Part shown: positions 37,912-44,859 of the stretch, in pieces
How positions within the stretch are numbered: position 1 is the stretch's first letter
Layout of the letters: each line of letters begins with the position of its first letter
Assembly: GCF_029360705.1 (NCBI RefSeq)
Contig: NZ_JARKMX010000008.1
Coordinates: 2,906,202 to 2,970,201 of the forward strand
From: Paraflavitalea pollutisoli
Lineage (GTDB): Bacteria > Bacteroidota > Bacteroidia > Chitinophagales > Chitinophagaceae
Reading direction: 5' to 3'
Length of the DNA stretch: 64,000 nt
Made by a program: the position numbers and the translations under genes
The notes under the pieces: model-generated
Database searches by the model: none
What the model was told of the DNA's origin: nothing
What the model saw: only the letters and a program-made list of their open reading frames with translations

Positions 37912-39024
37912 TTATCCGGTAACACCTGCCGGCCTGGATGTCTTCGCCACCATCCGCTGTGTCAGGTAACGCCGGATAGGGGCGTCGACATACTTCAACA
38001 CCAGGTAAGCCAATCCGATGAGCAACAGGGTGCCAATACCTGCGATCAGGAACATGGTCGACTGACTGGGCTTGGCCTGTTCCAGGTAACTGAAATATAC
38101 CCAGATGAAGGGATAATGGACCATATAAAGCGGATAGGAAATATTACCCGAGAAACGGCAGATCGCCACCGTCTTGTCGCTCAGGGAAGCACCAGCACCC
38201 AGGGCCACCAGGAGGGGTAAATAGAAGACGGATAACACGGGATCTACCCAAGGGGCGGTTTCTTTGGTGAAAGGAATGAAGAAAACAATAGCCAGCAGAA
38301 CGGCCATCATACCAAAGCCCATCTTGTTGCGAATGATCCAGTTCATCCGGTATACCAGCATACCGGCCAGAAAGGACCAGGCCACCCGGAATCCACCACC
38401 GCGAATATTGTCACCACCCCATCCGATACTGAGATGACCCGAGCGCTGGGCCTCATAAAAGAGGGCGACCGCACTGATCAGGGCCAATACCCACAGCCAT
38501 TTTTTGGCCATACGTACCAGCACAACCGCGTAAACGATATTGGCGATATACTCCCAAAAAAGTGACCAGACCGGCGCGTTGAGGTGAAACAGGTTGAAGA
38601 ATCGCTCCTGTACCAGGGGATAGGGAATCATCAGGCAACCCGCCAAGAACATGAGCAACAGTTTATCCGCATATTTCAGCCACAATTGGCTGAATGGATC
38701 CAATATGAAGACAAGTAGCCCGAGCACCGTACCGATGATCACCAGCGGGTGCAGGCGGATCAGCCTTAATTTCAAAAAGGTACCAACGCCGATCTGTGGA
38801 AGCCGGCCATCGTAAGCATAGGCAATAACGAAACCAGACAGGCAAAAGAAAAAATCTACCGCGAGGTAGGTATGCGTAACGAGACTTTCCTCGACATTGG
38901 GAATAGCGATCTCCATGAAATGGAACACGACCACAGCGATGGCGGCAATACCGCGCAATCCATCCAGGATCTCAAAATGCTGCCTGGTACGAAGCAGGCT
39001 GGCAGCAGGGGGGACTTGACTCAT
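37912..39024 (-). CDS. Acyltransferase 3 family membrane protein (OafA/YrhL-like)
   Basis: 370 residues from the ATG at 39024, chosen because a TATGTTTG -7 element lies at 39029-39036 and the 39042 start would lie upstream of it. Family hallmarks: HFEILDGLRGIAAIAVVVFHF with the catalytic His in the first membrane helix, then about ten membrane segments, and YPLYMVHYPFIWVYFS near the C-terminus. It probably moves an acyl or acetyl group to an extracellular or envelope sugar. It stands alone; the 178 bases before GH89 show no promoter, so it could be the first gene of a GH89 transcript. Near the start there is a run of six C in the coding strand, too short to call phase-variable. Confidence 0.9.
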   Translation of the reverse strand: MSQVPPAASLLRTRQHFEILDGLRGIAAIAVVVFHFMEIAIPNVEESLVTHTYLAVDFFFCLSGFVIAYAYDGRLPQIGVGTFLKLRLIRLHPLVIIGTVLGLLVFILDPFSQLWLKYADKLLLMFLAGCLMIPYPLVQERFFNLFHLNAPVWSLFWEYIANIVYAVVLVRMAKKWLWVLALISAVALFYEAQRSGHLSIGWGGDNIRGGGFRVAWSFLAGMLVYRMNWIIRNKMGFGMMAVLLAIVFFIPFTKETAPWVDPVLSVFYLPLLVALGAGASLSDKTVAICRFSGNISYPLYMVHYPFIWVYFSYLEQAKPSQSTMFLIAGIGTLLLIGLAYLVLKYVDAPIRRYLTQRMVAKTSRPAGVTG

Positions 39025-39028
39025 CCGC

Positions 39029-39036
39029 CAAACATA
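39029..39036 (-). promoter_or_regulatory. -7 promoter element of the acyltransferase gene
   Basis: TATGTTTG on the minus strand matches TAnnTTTG. A TTGG about 17 bases upstream (near 39054-39057) is a possible -33. The ATG follows after only four bases. Confidence 0.55.
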
Positions 39037-39148
39037 AAGCAAAAATCCCTACGACCAACACGCAACCGGTTGATTGACTTAAAATGAAGAACAATGGAGA
39101 CAAATGGCAAGACGCACGACCGACAGCATCAGGTGCCGCATAAGGTTA

Positions 39149-39178
39149 TTGCTGCAGCCGCTTATAGTGGTATATTTG
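39149..39178 (+). promoter_or_regulatory. Promoter of the serine hydrolase gene
   Basis: TATATTTG at 39171-39178 matches the -7 consensus, with TTG at 39149-39151 nineteen bases upstream. The ATG at 39201 is 22 bases further on. Confidence 0.65.
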
Positions 39179-39200
39179 AACATACCAAAACACAGCCGAT

Positions 39201-40637
39201 ATGCAACCCAAACTGCTACTCGCCCTGGTGATGTTCTTTGGAGTATTGACGGCAGCCGGCCAAAGCAAACAACAAAAGCTGGCGACCATCATGCGCACCT
39301 ACCACGACTACAATTTGTTTGACGGTGCAGTATTGGTAGCCGAACATGGTAAGATCGTCTATCAGGGAGCCTTCGGGCTGGCTAACCGCGAATGGAACAT
39401 TCCCAACAGTACCCAGACTAAATTCATGATCGGCTCGGTGTCCAAACCCTTGACCGCCGCCCTTACCCTCATACAGGTACAGAAGGGCTTGCTTGAACTG
39501 GACAAGACAGTCGCCGATTACCTGCCCTACTTTGCCGGCAAACCGGCTGGCGTGGTAACCATCCGTCAATTACTCAGTCATACCTCAGGAATACCCAATT
39601 ATGATATCGTTAAAGACTTCTTCCCACGCATCAGCCGCCAGTATTTCGAACGGGAAGACTACCTGAAAATATATGCCGATTTAGCATTGGCCTTCACGCC
39701 CGGCACTAAATACAACTACAGCAGCTGGGGCTATTTTACCCTGGGGCATATACTGGAAAAAGTCAGTGGTAGATCATATGCACAACTGATACAGGAAGAC
39801 CTGTATGACCAACTCGGCATGAAAAACTCCGGGTCCTATTTCCATACACAGATTGTCCCCAACCGGGCTACCGGTTACGACTATATCCCCGGCGGATATA
39901 CTAGTGCCGACTTCAGAGACCAATCCAACACCATGGGCACAGGAGATATCTATTCGACCGTAGAAGACCTGTTTAAATTCCACCTGGCGCTTTCCAATCA
40001 TCAACTCATCAACGATTCACTGACCAGGCTCATGTTCACACCGGGCATGAAACCAGCCGACTATGGATTCGGTTGGTTTAACAAGCAGTTTAAATATACT
40101 GCTACCGACAGTGTGGCCGCCAACTTCCACCTGGGTATGACAGATGGGTTTATCTCTTTCCTGCTGCGCATTCCTTCCACCAACAGCATGGTAGTGATCT
40201 TATGTAACAGTTCGCCCACCGATTTCTTTGGCATTACCCGCAACCTGGTCGCTACCCTCTACAACAAACCAGTGAAGGTCAAACATCCGGTACACAAGGT
40301 GATGGAAACATTGATCGGAACAAAAGGCGCACTCGCCGCCGTAGATGCCTATCAGAAGTTAAGCCCTGATACCGCCAACTATTACGTAGAATGGATATCC
40401 ATGAATTTTCTGGCAGAACAGTTACTCACACTCAAACGCTACGACGAAGCCAGGATCATGGCAGAGAACAATGCGGTAGCTTTTCCCGACAAAGACCTGG
40501 TGATGGTCACCATGGGGAACATCTATGGAAAACTGAATCGTAAAGAAGATGCCATCCGCTACTACAAAAAAGCGCTGGCCATTTATCCTGGCTATGAAGA
40601 AGCCAGAAACCGATTGAAAGAGCTGGAAGCACAATAA
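39201..40637 (+). CDS. Serine hydrolase of the class C beta-lactamase family with C-terminal TPR
   Basis: 478 residues with a signal peptide (LLLALVMFFGVLTAAGQ). The catalytic SxxK is Ser79-Val-Ser-Lys82 in MIGSVSKPLT. The second motif is Tyr173-Ser-Ser in KYNYSSWGYF, where Asn would be usual. HTSGIPNY and FHLGMTDGF (the HLG motif in place of KTG) complete the site. Residues beyond about 370 hold tetratricopeptide-like helices (NRKEDAIRYYKKALAIYPGY). Family members act as D-aminopeptidases, esterases or penicillin-binding proteins; the substrate is not fixed by sequence. It has its own promoter and no obvious partner. Confidence 0.92.
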   Translation: MQPKLLLALVMFFGVLTAAGQSKQQKLATIMRTYHDYNLFDGAVLVAEHGKIVYQGAFGLANREWNIPNSTQTKFMIGSVSKPLTAALTLIQVQKGLLELDKTVADYLPYFAGKPAGVVTIRQLLSHTSGIPNYDIVKDFFPRISRQYFEREDYLKIYADLALAFTPGTKYNYSSWGYFTLGHILEKVSGRSYAQLIQEDLYDQLGMKNSGSYFHTQIVPNRATGYDYIPGGYTSADFRDQSNTMGTGDIYSTVEDLFKFHLALSNHQLINDSLTRLMFTPGMKPADYGFGWFNKQFKYTATDSVAANFHLGMTDGFISFLLRIPSTNSMVVILCNSSPTDFFGITRNLVATLYNKPVKVKHPVHKVMETLIGTKGALAAVDAYQKLSPDTANYYVEWISMNFLAEQLLTLKRYDEARIMAENNAVAFPDKDLVMVTMGNIYGKLNRKEDAIRYYKKALAIYPGYEEARNRLKELEAQ

Positions 40638-40776
40638 CCACCCCCTGGTAGCCAGTCTATTAGCACAGTACTAAAAATAATGCGCCTCCACTGTAAGTTT
40701 TTCTATTTTCCCGCATCCAATAGAATGTGTCAGGAAGCAATATAAAAAACACCTGCACAGCGAATAAAACAAAGAC

Positions 40777-41250
40777 ATGACGGATGCCCAATTTGTAGCC
40801 CTTATTGATGAGCACCAGGCTATTATTCACAAGATCAGCCGCCTGTACCGCGATTCCCGCGAAGACCGGGAAGATCTTTTCCAGGAGATTGTTTTGCAGC
40901 TATGGCGGTCGATCGGAAGTTTCCGGGGCGAGGCTAAATTCAGTACCTGGATGTACCGGGTGGCCCTTACGACGGCCATCAGCAGCCTGCGTAAGAAAAA
41001 GCCGCAATTGGTGTACCCGGCAGAGTTGCCCGACCGGAAAGAGCCGGTGGCAGACGGACACGAGCAGCAGGAACAATTGATGCGGGCCCTGCGGCAATTG
41101 AGCGACGCAGAAAAGGCATTGATCACTTTATACCTCGAGGATATTAGCTACGCAGAGATGGCGGCCATTACCGGCATCTCAGAGAACTACGTAGGTGTGA
41201 AACTAAAACGGATCAAAACCAAAATTCAGCAACTATTAAATAAACCATGA
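40777..41250 (+). CDS. ECF-type RNA polymerase sigma-70 factor
   Basis: 157 residues. Region 2 reads REDLFQEIVLQLWRSIGSFRGEAKFSTWMYRVALTTAI, and region 4 reads LSDAEKALITLYLEDISYAEMAAITGISENYVGVKLKRI, with the helix-turn-helix. The next gene starts at 41247 and overlaps the stop by four bases (ATGA), so the two are translationally coupled. No FecR-type anti-sigma gene is adjacent, unlike the SusCD-linked sigma factors of this phylum. Its own promoter is not clear. Confidence 0.95.
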   Translation: MTDAQFVALIDEHQAIIHKISRLYRDSREDREDLFQEIVLQLWRSIGSFRGEAKFSTWMYRVALTTAISSLRKKKPQLVYPAELPDRKEPVADGHEQQEQLMRALRQLSDAEKALITLYLEDISYAEMAAITGISENYVGVKLKRIKTKIQQLLNKP

Positions 41251-41795
41251 TGGAAGACAAAGACCTTAAGGCCGCCTGGCAAGGAACGCCCCCCCCACCC
41301 ACCAACCAGGAAAACATCAGGAAGATGATGATAGCAAACAATCATCCCGTGCAGCAGGCAATCAGGAAGCAGCTGATCATAGAAACCCTGGCATTTACCG
41401 GCTTGCTGGCCGTTTATTACAACATATTCGATGGTCACGAAAAACCGTTGTTTGCCAACATACTGCTAGTGGCCGCTTTACTGGTAGCGATACTGCACAA
41501 TATCATTGGCTACCGGTTTTCCAGGCAACAGGTCAGAGGTAACAACCTGCAACAATCGCTGACCGCCGCCATAACAAAATGGCGCAACTACGCCATTGGC
41601 TCCATCGCCAGCCGTGCAGTCACCGCCACCTGCCTCCTGGTATTCTTTACTACCATCATACAACTTACGCCAGTCAAAACCTGGTTACTGGTAGGCGCCA
41701 TCGTAGTGTGCGCCGGGCAACTGCTGCTATTGATCCGTTTGTGGGTTCGACGGATCAGCCAACTAAAGCAGGCAACAGGCTATTTTAAAGACTGA
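41247..41795 (+). CDS. Membrane protein coupled to the ECF sigma factor
   Basis: 182 residues. The N-terminal 50 residues are cytoplasmic and polar, with MMEDKDLKAAWQGTPPPPTNQENIRK, then an amphipathic stretch, and then three to four membrane segments (LIIETLAFTGLLAVYY, ANILLVAALLVAILHNIIGY, AVTATCLLVFFTTII, WLLVGAIVVCAGQLLLLIRLW). The overlap with the sigma gene suggests it is the sigma partner, perhaps an anti-sigma factor, although it shows no ZAS or FecR motif. Codons 15-17 include an eight-C run (41289-41296), which could slip. The end overlaps the convergent DoxX gene. Confidence 0.8.
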   Translation: MMEDKDLKAAWQGTPPPPTNQENIRKMMIANNHPVQQAIRKQLIIETLAFTGLLAVYYNIFDGHEKPLFANILLVAALLVAILHNIIGYRFSRQQVRGNNLQQSLTAAITKWRNYAIGSIASRAVTATCLLVFFTTIIQLTPVKTWLLVGAIVVCAGQLLLLIRLWVRRISQLKQATGYFKD

Positions 41796-42194
41796 ATACC
41801 CTTTGTTGACCGTCGGGTACTCTTCAGTGCCCAATACACCAACGCAGGTTGAAACAGCAGGCGAATACCCCTTTTGGCGTCCGTATCCAGCCCAAACGCA
41901 TTTCTGCGGTTACGGAACTGGGCGATATTACCCGGAAATACTGCCACAAAGAAAGCCGCCGCGATATTACCGACGAGGTTCCGGTGTTTGGGGGGGGCTA
42001 ACTGCCAGTGCAGTGCCGAGGGCTATTTCCGCCACGCCGGAATACACCACTGTATCATCCTTTTTCAGCGGCACCCAATCGGGCACCTGTGCCTGGAACG
42101 CACGCCGGGCAACGGTCAGGTGACTGATCCCGGCAAATATCAATCCCGCTCCCAGCAGGACTCTTGCTACATCACGAACGGTATTATCATTCAT
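41780..42194 (-). pseudogene. DoxX-family membrane protein, frameshifted at an 8-base G:C run
   Basis: From the ATG at 42194, MNDNTVRDVARVLLGAGLIF, GISHLTVARRAF, VYSGVAEIALGTALAV is clearly DoxX-like. The frame then meets eight C on the minus strand (8 G at 41990-41997) and stops after SPPQTPEPRR. Removing one C restores an open frame: VSPPKHRNLVGNIAAAFFVA, VFPGNIAQFRNRRNAFGLD and a C-terminus ending in KGIQSLK with a stop at 41780-41782. Full length would be about 137 residues, normal for DoxX. Function would be a small membrane protein of unknown redox-related role. The break is either a real phase-variable state, a true mutation or a sequencing error. The end overlaps the 41247 gene by 16 bases on the opposite strand. 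Confidence 0.85.
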
Positions 42195-42263
42195 AGCTGC
42201 TTTTTCAATGTACACGTGCAAAACCCGTTCCCGGACCATCCGGCGTATTTGTCGATAAAAATT

Positions 42264-42271
42264 TACATTTG
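42264..42271 (+). promoter_or_regulatory. -7 promoter element of the HopJ-family gene
   Basis: TACATTTG matches TAnnTTTG. The ATG at 42277 follows after five bases, implying a leaderless or nearly leaderless mRNA. No clear -33 at the normal spacing. Confidence 0.5.
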
Positions 42272-42276
42272 CGGCC

Positions 42277-42618
42277 ATGGAACAAACACTCACTACCCTG
42301 CTCGACAAGCTGAAAACCAATACGGTCTCCTTTAAGGAAGTAATTGAATACATCGAAGCCCGCTACCAGCACCAACCCACTGCCTTCAAGAATGGGGCAG
42401 CCTACAACGAAGCAAGCCAAAACCAGGGCAGTGCCAAGGTCTTTTCCTTTGCCCAACTCAACAAGCTCACACAAGCTGATACCCTCCTGCTGTTTGCAGA
42501 ACATCATCAAGCCGTATTGAACACACCCGATGGCACCGACCACCAGAATATCCGCCAGTTTATGCAACATGGCTGGGCAGGCATCGCCTTCGAAGGCCAG
42601 GCACTGACCGCCAAATAA
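42277..42618 (+). CDS. HopJ-family protein
   Basis: 113 residues, cytoplasmic. It resembles the HopJ (type III effector J) family widespread in non-pathogenic bacteria: LLDKLKTNTVSFKEVIEYIE, PTAFKNGAAYNEASQNQGSA and HQNIRQFMQHGWAGIAFEG. The name is from a plant pathogen effector; here it more likely has a housekeeping role, since no secretion system is nearby. It is divergent from the DoxX gene; the two starts are 83 bases apart. The function is not known. Confidence 0.85.
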   Translation: MEQTLTTLLDKLKTNTVSFKEVIEYIEARYQHQPTAFKNGAAYNEASQNQGSAKVFSFAQLNKLTQADTLLLFAEHHQAVLNTPDGTDHQNIRQFMQHGWAGIAFEGQALTAK

Positions 42619-42696
42619 CAATCGCAATAATAGACGGCCAACTGGGCATAACACAAACATAATGCTTCATGATGCTCCCAATCGGCTCGTCCGATG

Positions 42697-42703
42697 ACCT
42701 TTG
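42697..42703 (+). promoter_or_regulatory. Weak -7 element upstream of GH92
   Basis: GACCTTTG region (TTTG ending at 42703) resembles the -7 consensus with GA in place of TA. It is 23 bases before the ATG at 42727 and supports that start over the one at 42694. Confidence 0.35.
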
Positions 42704-42726
42704 CGCGTCAAAAACTATACCTGAAC

Positions 42727-44784
42727 ATGTACTTATTTCGCTTGAAACATACATTACTGCTGTCCATGGTGGTGGCCGCACAAACCGCCTTTGCCCAAAC
42801 CACGGCCGATAAGGTCAACGTATTAGTCGGCTCTTCGGGAGATCATGGGCAGCTGTCACCGGCAGCCTCCTACCCTTTTGGGCTGATGAGTATCGCGCCG
42901 CAAACTTACCCGCACCTGCACATGGGCTATGAAAACAAGGCCAGGACCTTCCTGGGTTTCACACATAACCGGGTAGAAGGCGTGGGTTGCCAGGGCAGTG
43001 GTGGCAATATCCTGATCACTCCTTTTACTGGCACGCCCGAGTCATCTGTGCTCACCAAGACCACGGAAAAAGCTTTTCCTGGTTACTATGGGGCTTCCTT
43101 TACCAATGGCATCAGCGCTTCCTTTGTAGTGAATGGCAATGGCGGGATCGAAAACTACGCGTTCCCTGCCGCGAAACCGAAAGGATTTACCATCGATCTG
43201 AGCCATACCCTCGCCAACCGTTTTGTGGCCGAGGAGCATACGATTGGCAACAACAGCATCAGCGGATGGATCGACGCCCGTACCACCTGCAATGCCGGTA
43301 CTTATCGTGTGTACTACTACATGGTGTTCGATCAACCCGCGGAGATCACTGCTGCCGGAGACCACAAACTGGCCGTTGCCCTTGTCAACAAGTTGAATGC
43401 CGCGCAATTGAGGATCGCTTTTTCATCGGTGGATATCGCGCACGCCAAAGGCAATATACTGGAGGGCACCAGCATCAGCTATGTTCAAAAAAGCAAGGCA
43501 GACTGGAGCCGCGAATTAAATAAGATCACTGTAAAGGGAAATCCCGAAGAGGAAAAGATCTTATATTCCTTCCTGTACCGCACCATGCAGTCGCCTTTTC
43601 TGATTTCAGAGAAAGATGGCAGCTACCGGGGTACTGATGGCAGCCTGCAGCAAAGCAGTACGCCTATGTACAATGGCTGGGCCATCTGGGACAATTACCG
43701 AACCCAACTTCCTTTACTGGCGCTGATGGACCATGATCGCTACCAATCGATCATCAACTCCCTCGTCGGCCTGTATAAGTTTGGAAAAAAGGACTATGCG
43801 ACACAAAAAGAGCCCTCCAACACCGTGCGTACCGAACACGCCATCGTAGTACTGCTCGACGCCCATCGCAAAGGCTTTACCGTAGACTTCAAATCCATCC
43901 TGGATTCATTGACTGCCGAAGTAGATAAACTGGACTGGAAGACGCCTGATAAAGCGCTCGAGAGCAGCTATGATACCTGGGCCTTGTCACAGATACTCGC
44001 CATTACCGGTGACCTTACCGGCAGTGAACGCTACAAAGCCAAAGCAGCACAATGGAAACAATACTGGGATAAGGACTTCAAGGACCTGACCAAAAACGAT
44101 ATCGACCGGGTAGGCGCGCGTGGCATGTACCAGGGTACGATCTGGCAATACCGCTGGCTGGTCCCCTTCGACTTGAAGGGACTTGTGGCCCAGGCCGGTG
44201 GTGAAGAAGCCTACCTGCAACAACTGAACGAGTTTTTCAACAAGGACTACTACAATCACGCCAATGAAACGGATATCCAGGCGCCCATCATGTACAACTT
44301 CACCAGTGAACCCTGGAGATCGCAGGATCTGGTACGTAAGTACGCAGCCGACACAGTCGTGCAGTACTACTTCAACGACAATAGCCGCGGTATCGATCCG
44401 TTTGTGGGTGTAATCTACCAGAACAAACCAGATACTTACGTACGTACTATGGATGACGATTCGGGCGCTATGTCGGCCTGGTATGTATTTGCCGCCAGTG
44501 GGCTCATGCCTGCCTGTGTGGGCTGGCCGGTGTATTACCTCAACGTACCACTGTTTGACCAGGTCACATTGGGAAGCAACAACAAGCCGTTCACCATCCA
44601 GACAAAGAACAACAGCCGCACCAACCGATATATCCAATCAGTTACACTCAATGGAAAACCGCTGATGCGCAACTGGCTTACACACGCAGAGATCGCCAAA
44701 GGAGGCACCCTGGTGATCGTAGCCGGCGCACAACCCAACAAAAGCTGGGGAACGACCGACCAATGGATATCCGAACTGAAGTAG
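42727..44784 (+). CDS. GH92 family alpha-mannosidase
   Basis: About 685 residues from the ATG at 42727, which begins a signal peptide (FRLKHTLLLSMVVAAQTAFAQ). The 42694 start lies before the -7 element. GH92 features: NVLVGSSGDHGQLSPAASYP, GFTHNRVEGVGCQGSGGNIL, HANETDIQAPIMYNF (the Glu matches the general acid of BT3990) and MDDDSGAMSAWYVFAASGL (the Asp pair that acts as base, with calcium nearby). It hydrolyses alpha-mannosides with inversion and needs calcium. Periplasmic. It is shorter than the usual 730-770 residues but both domains are present. Alone between the HopJ gene and a terminator. Confidence 0.95.
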   Translation: MYLFRLKHTLLLSMVVAAQTAFAQTTADKVNVLVGSSGDHGQLSPAASYPFGLMSIAPQTYPHLHMGYENKARTFLGFTHNRVEGVGCQGSGGNILITPFTGTPESSVLTKTTEKAFPGYYGASFTNGISASFVVNGNGGIENYAFPAAKPKGFTIDLSHTLANRFVAEEHTIGNNSISGWIDARTTCNAGTYRVYYYMVFDQPAEITAAGDHKLAVALVNKLNAAQLRIAFSSVDIAHAKGNILEGTSISYVQKSKADWSRELNKITVKGNPEEEKILYSFLYRTMQSPFLISEKDGSYRGTDGSLQQSSTPMYNGWAIWDNYRTQLPLLALMDHDRYQSIINSLVGLYKFGKKDYATQKEPSNTVRTEHAIVVLLDAHRKGFTVDFKSILDSLTAEVDKLDWKTPDKALESSYDTWALSQILAITGDLTGSERYKAKAAQWKQYWDKDFKDLTKNDIDRVGARGMYQGTIWQYRWLVPFDLKGLVAQAGGEEAYLQQLNEFFNKDYYNHANETDIQAPIMYNFTSEPWRSQDLVRKYAADTVVQYYFNDNSRGIDPFVGVIYQNKPDTYVRTMDDDSGAMSAWYVFAASGLMPACVGWPVYYLNVPLFDQVTLGSNNKPFTIQTKNNSRTNRYIQSVTLNGKPLMRNWLTHAEIAKGGTLVIVAGAQPNKSWGTTDQWISELK

Positions 44785-44800
44785 CACAAGCTGAACAATA

Positions 44801-44842
44801 ACAACAACGGGAAATCATCAGGCGATGGTTTCCCATTGTTGT
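44801..44842. terminator. Bidirectional terminator between GH92 and the permease gene
   Basis: A 19-base stem ACAACAACGGGAAATCATC / GATGGTTTCCCATTGTTGT with one mismatch, one wobble and a 4-base loop, lying between the two convergent stops. Confidence 0.8.
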
Positions 44843-44859
44843 TTATATATGCTGAACAT

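Noticed and set aside
39004..39014. Six-C run near the start of the acyltransferase as a phase-variable tract
   Set aside because: Too short and the frame is intact.
42277..42618. HopJ as a sign of type III secretion
   Set aside because: The family is common in free-living Bacteroidota and no secretion genes are present.
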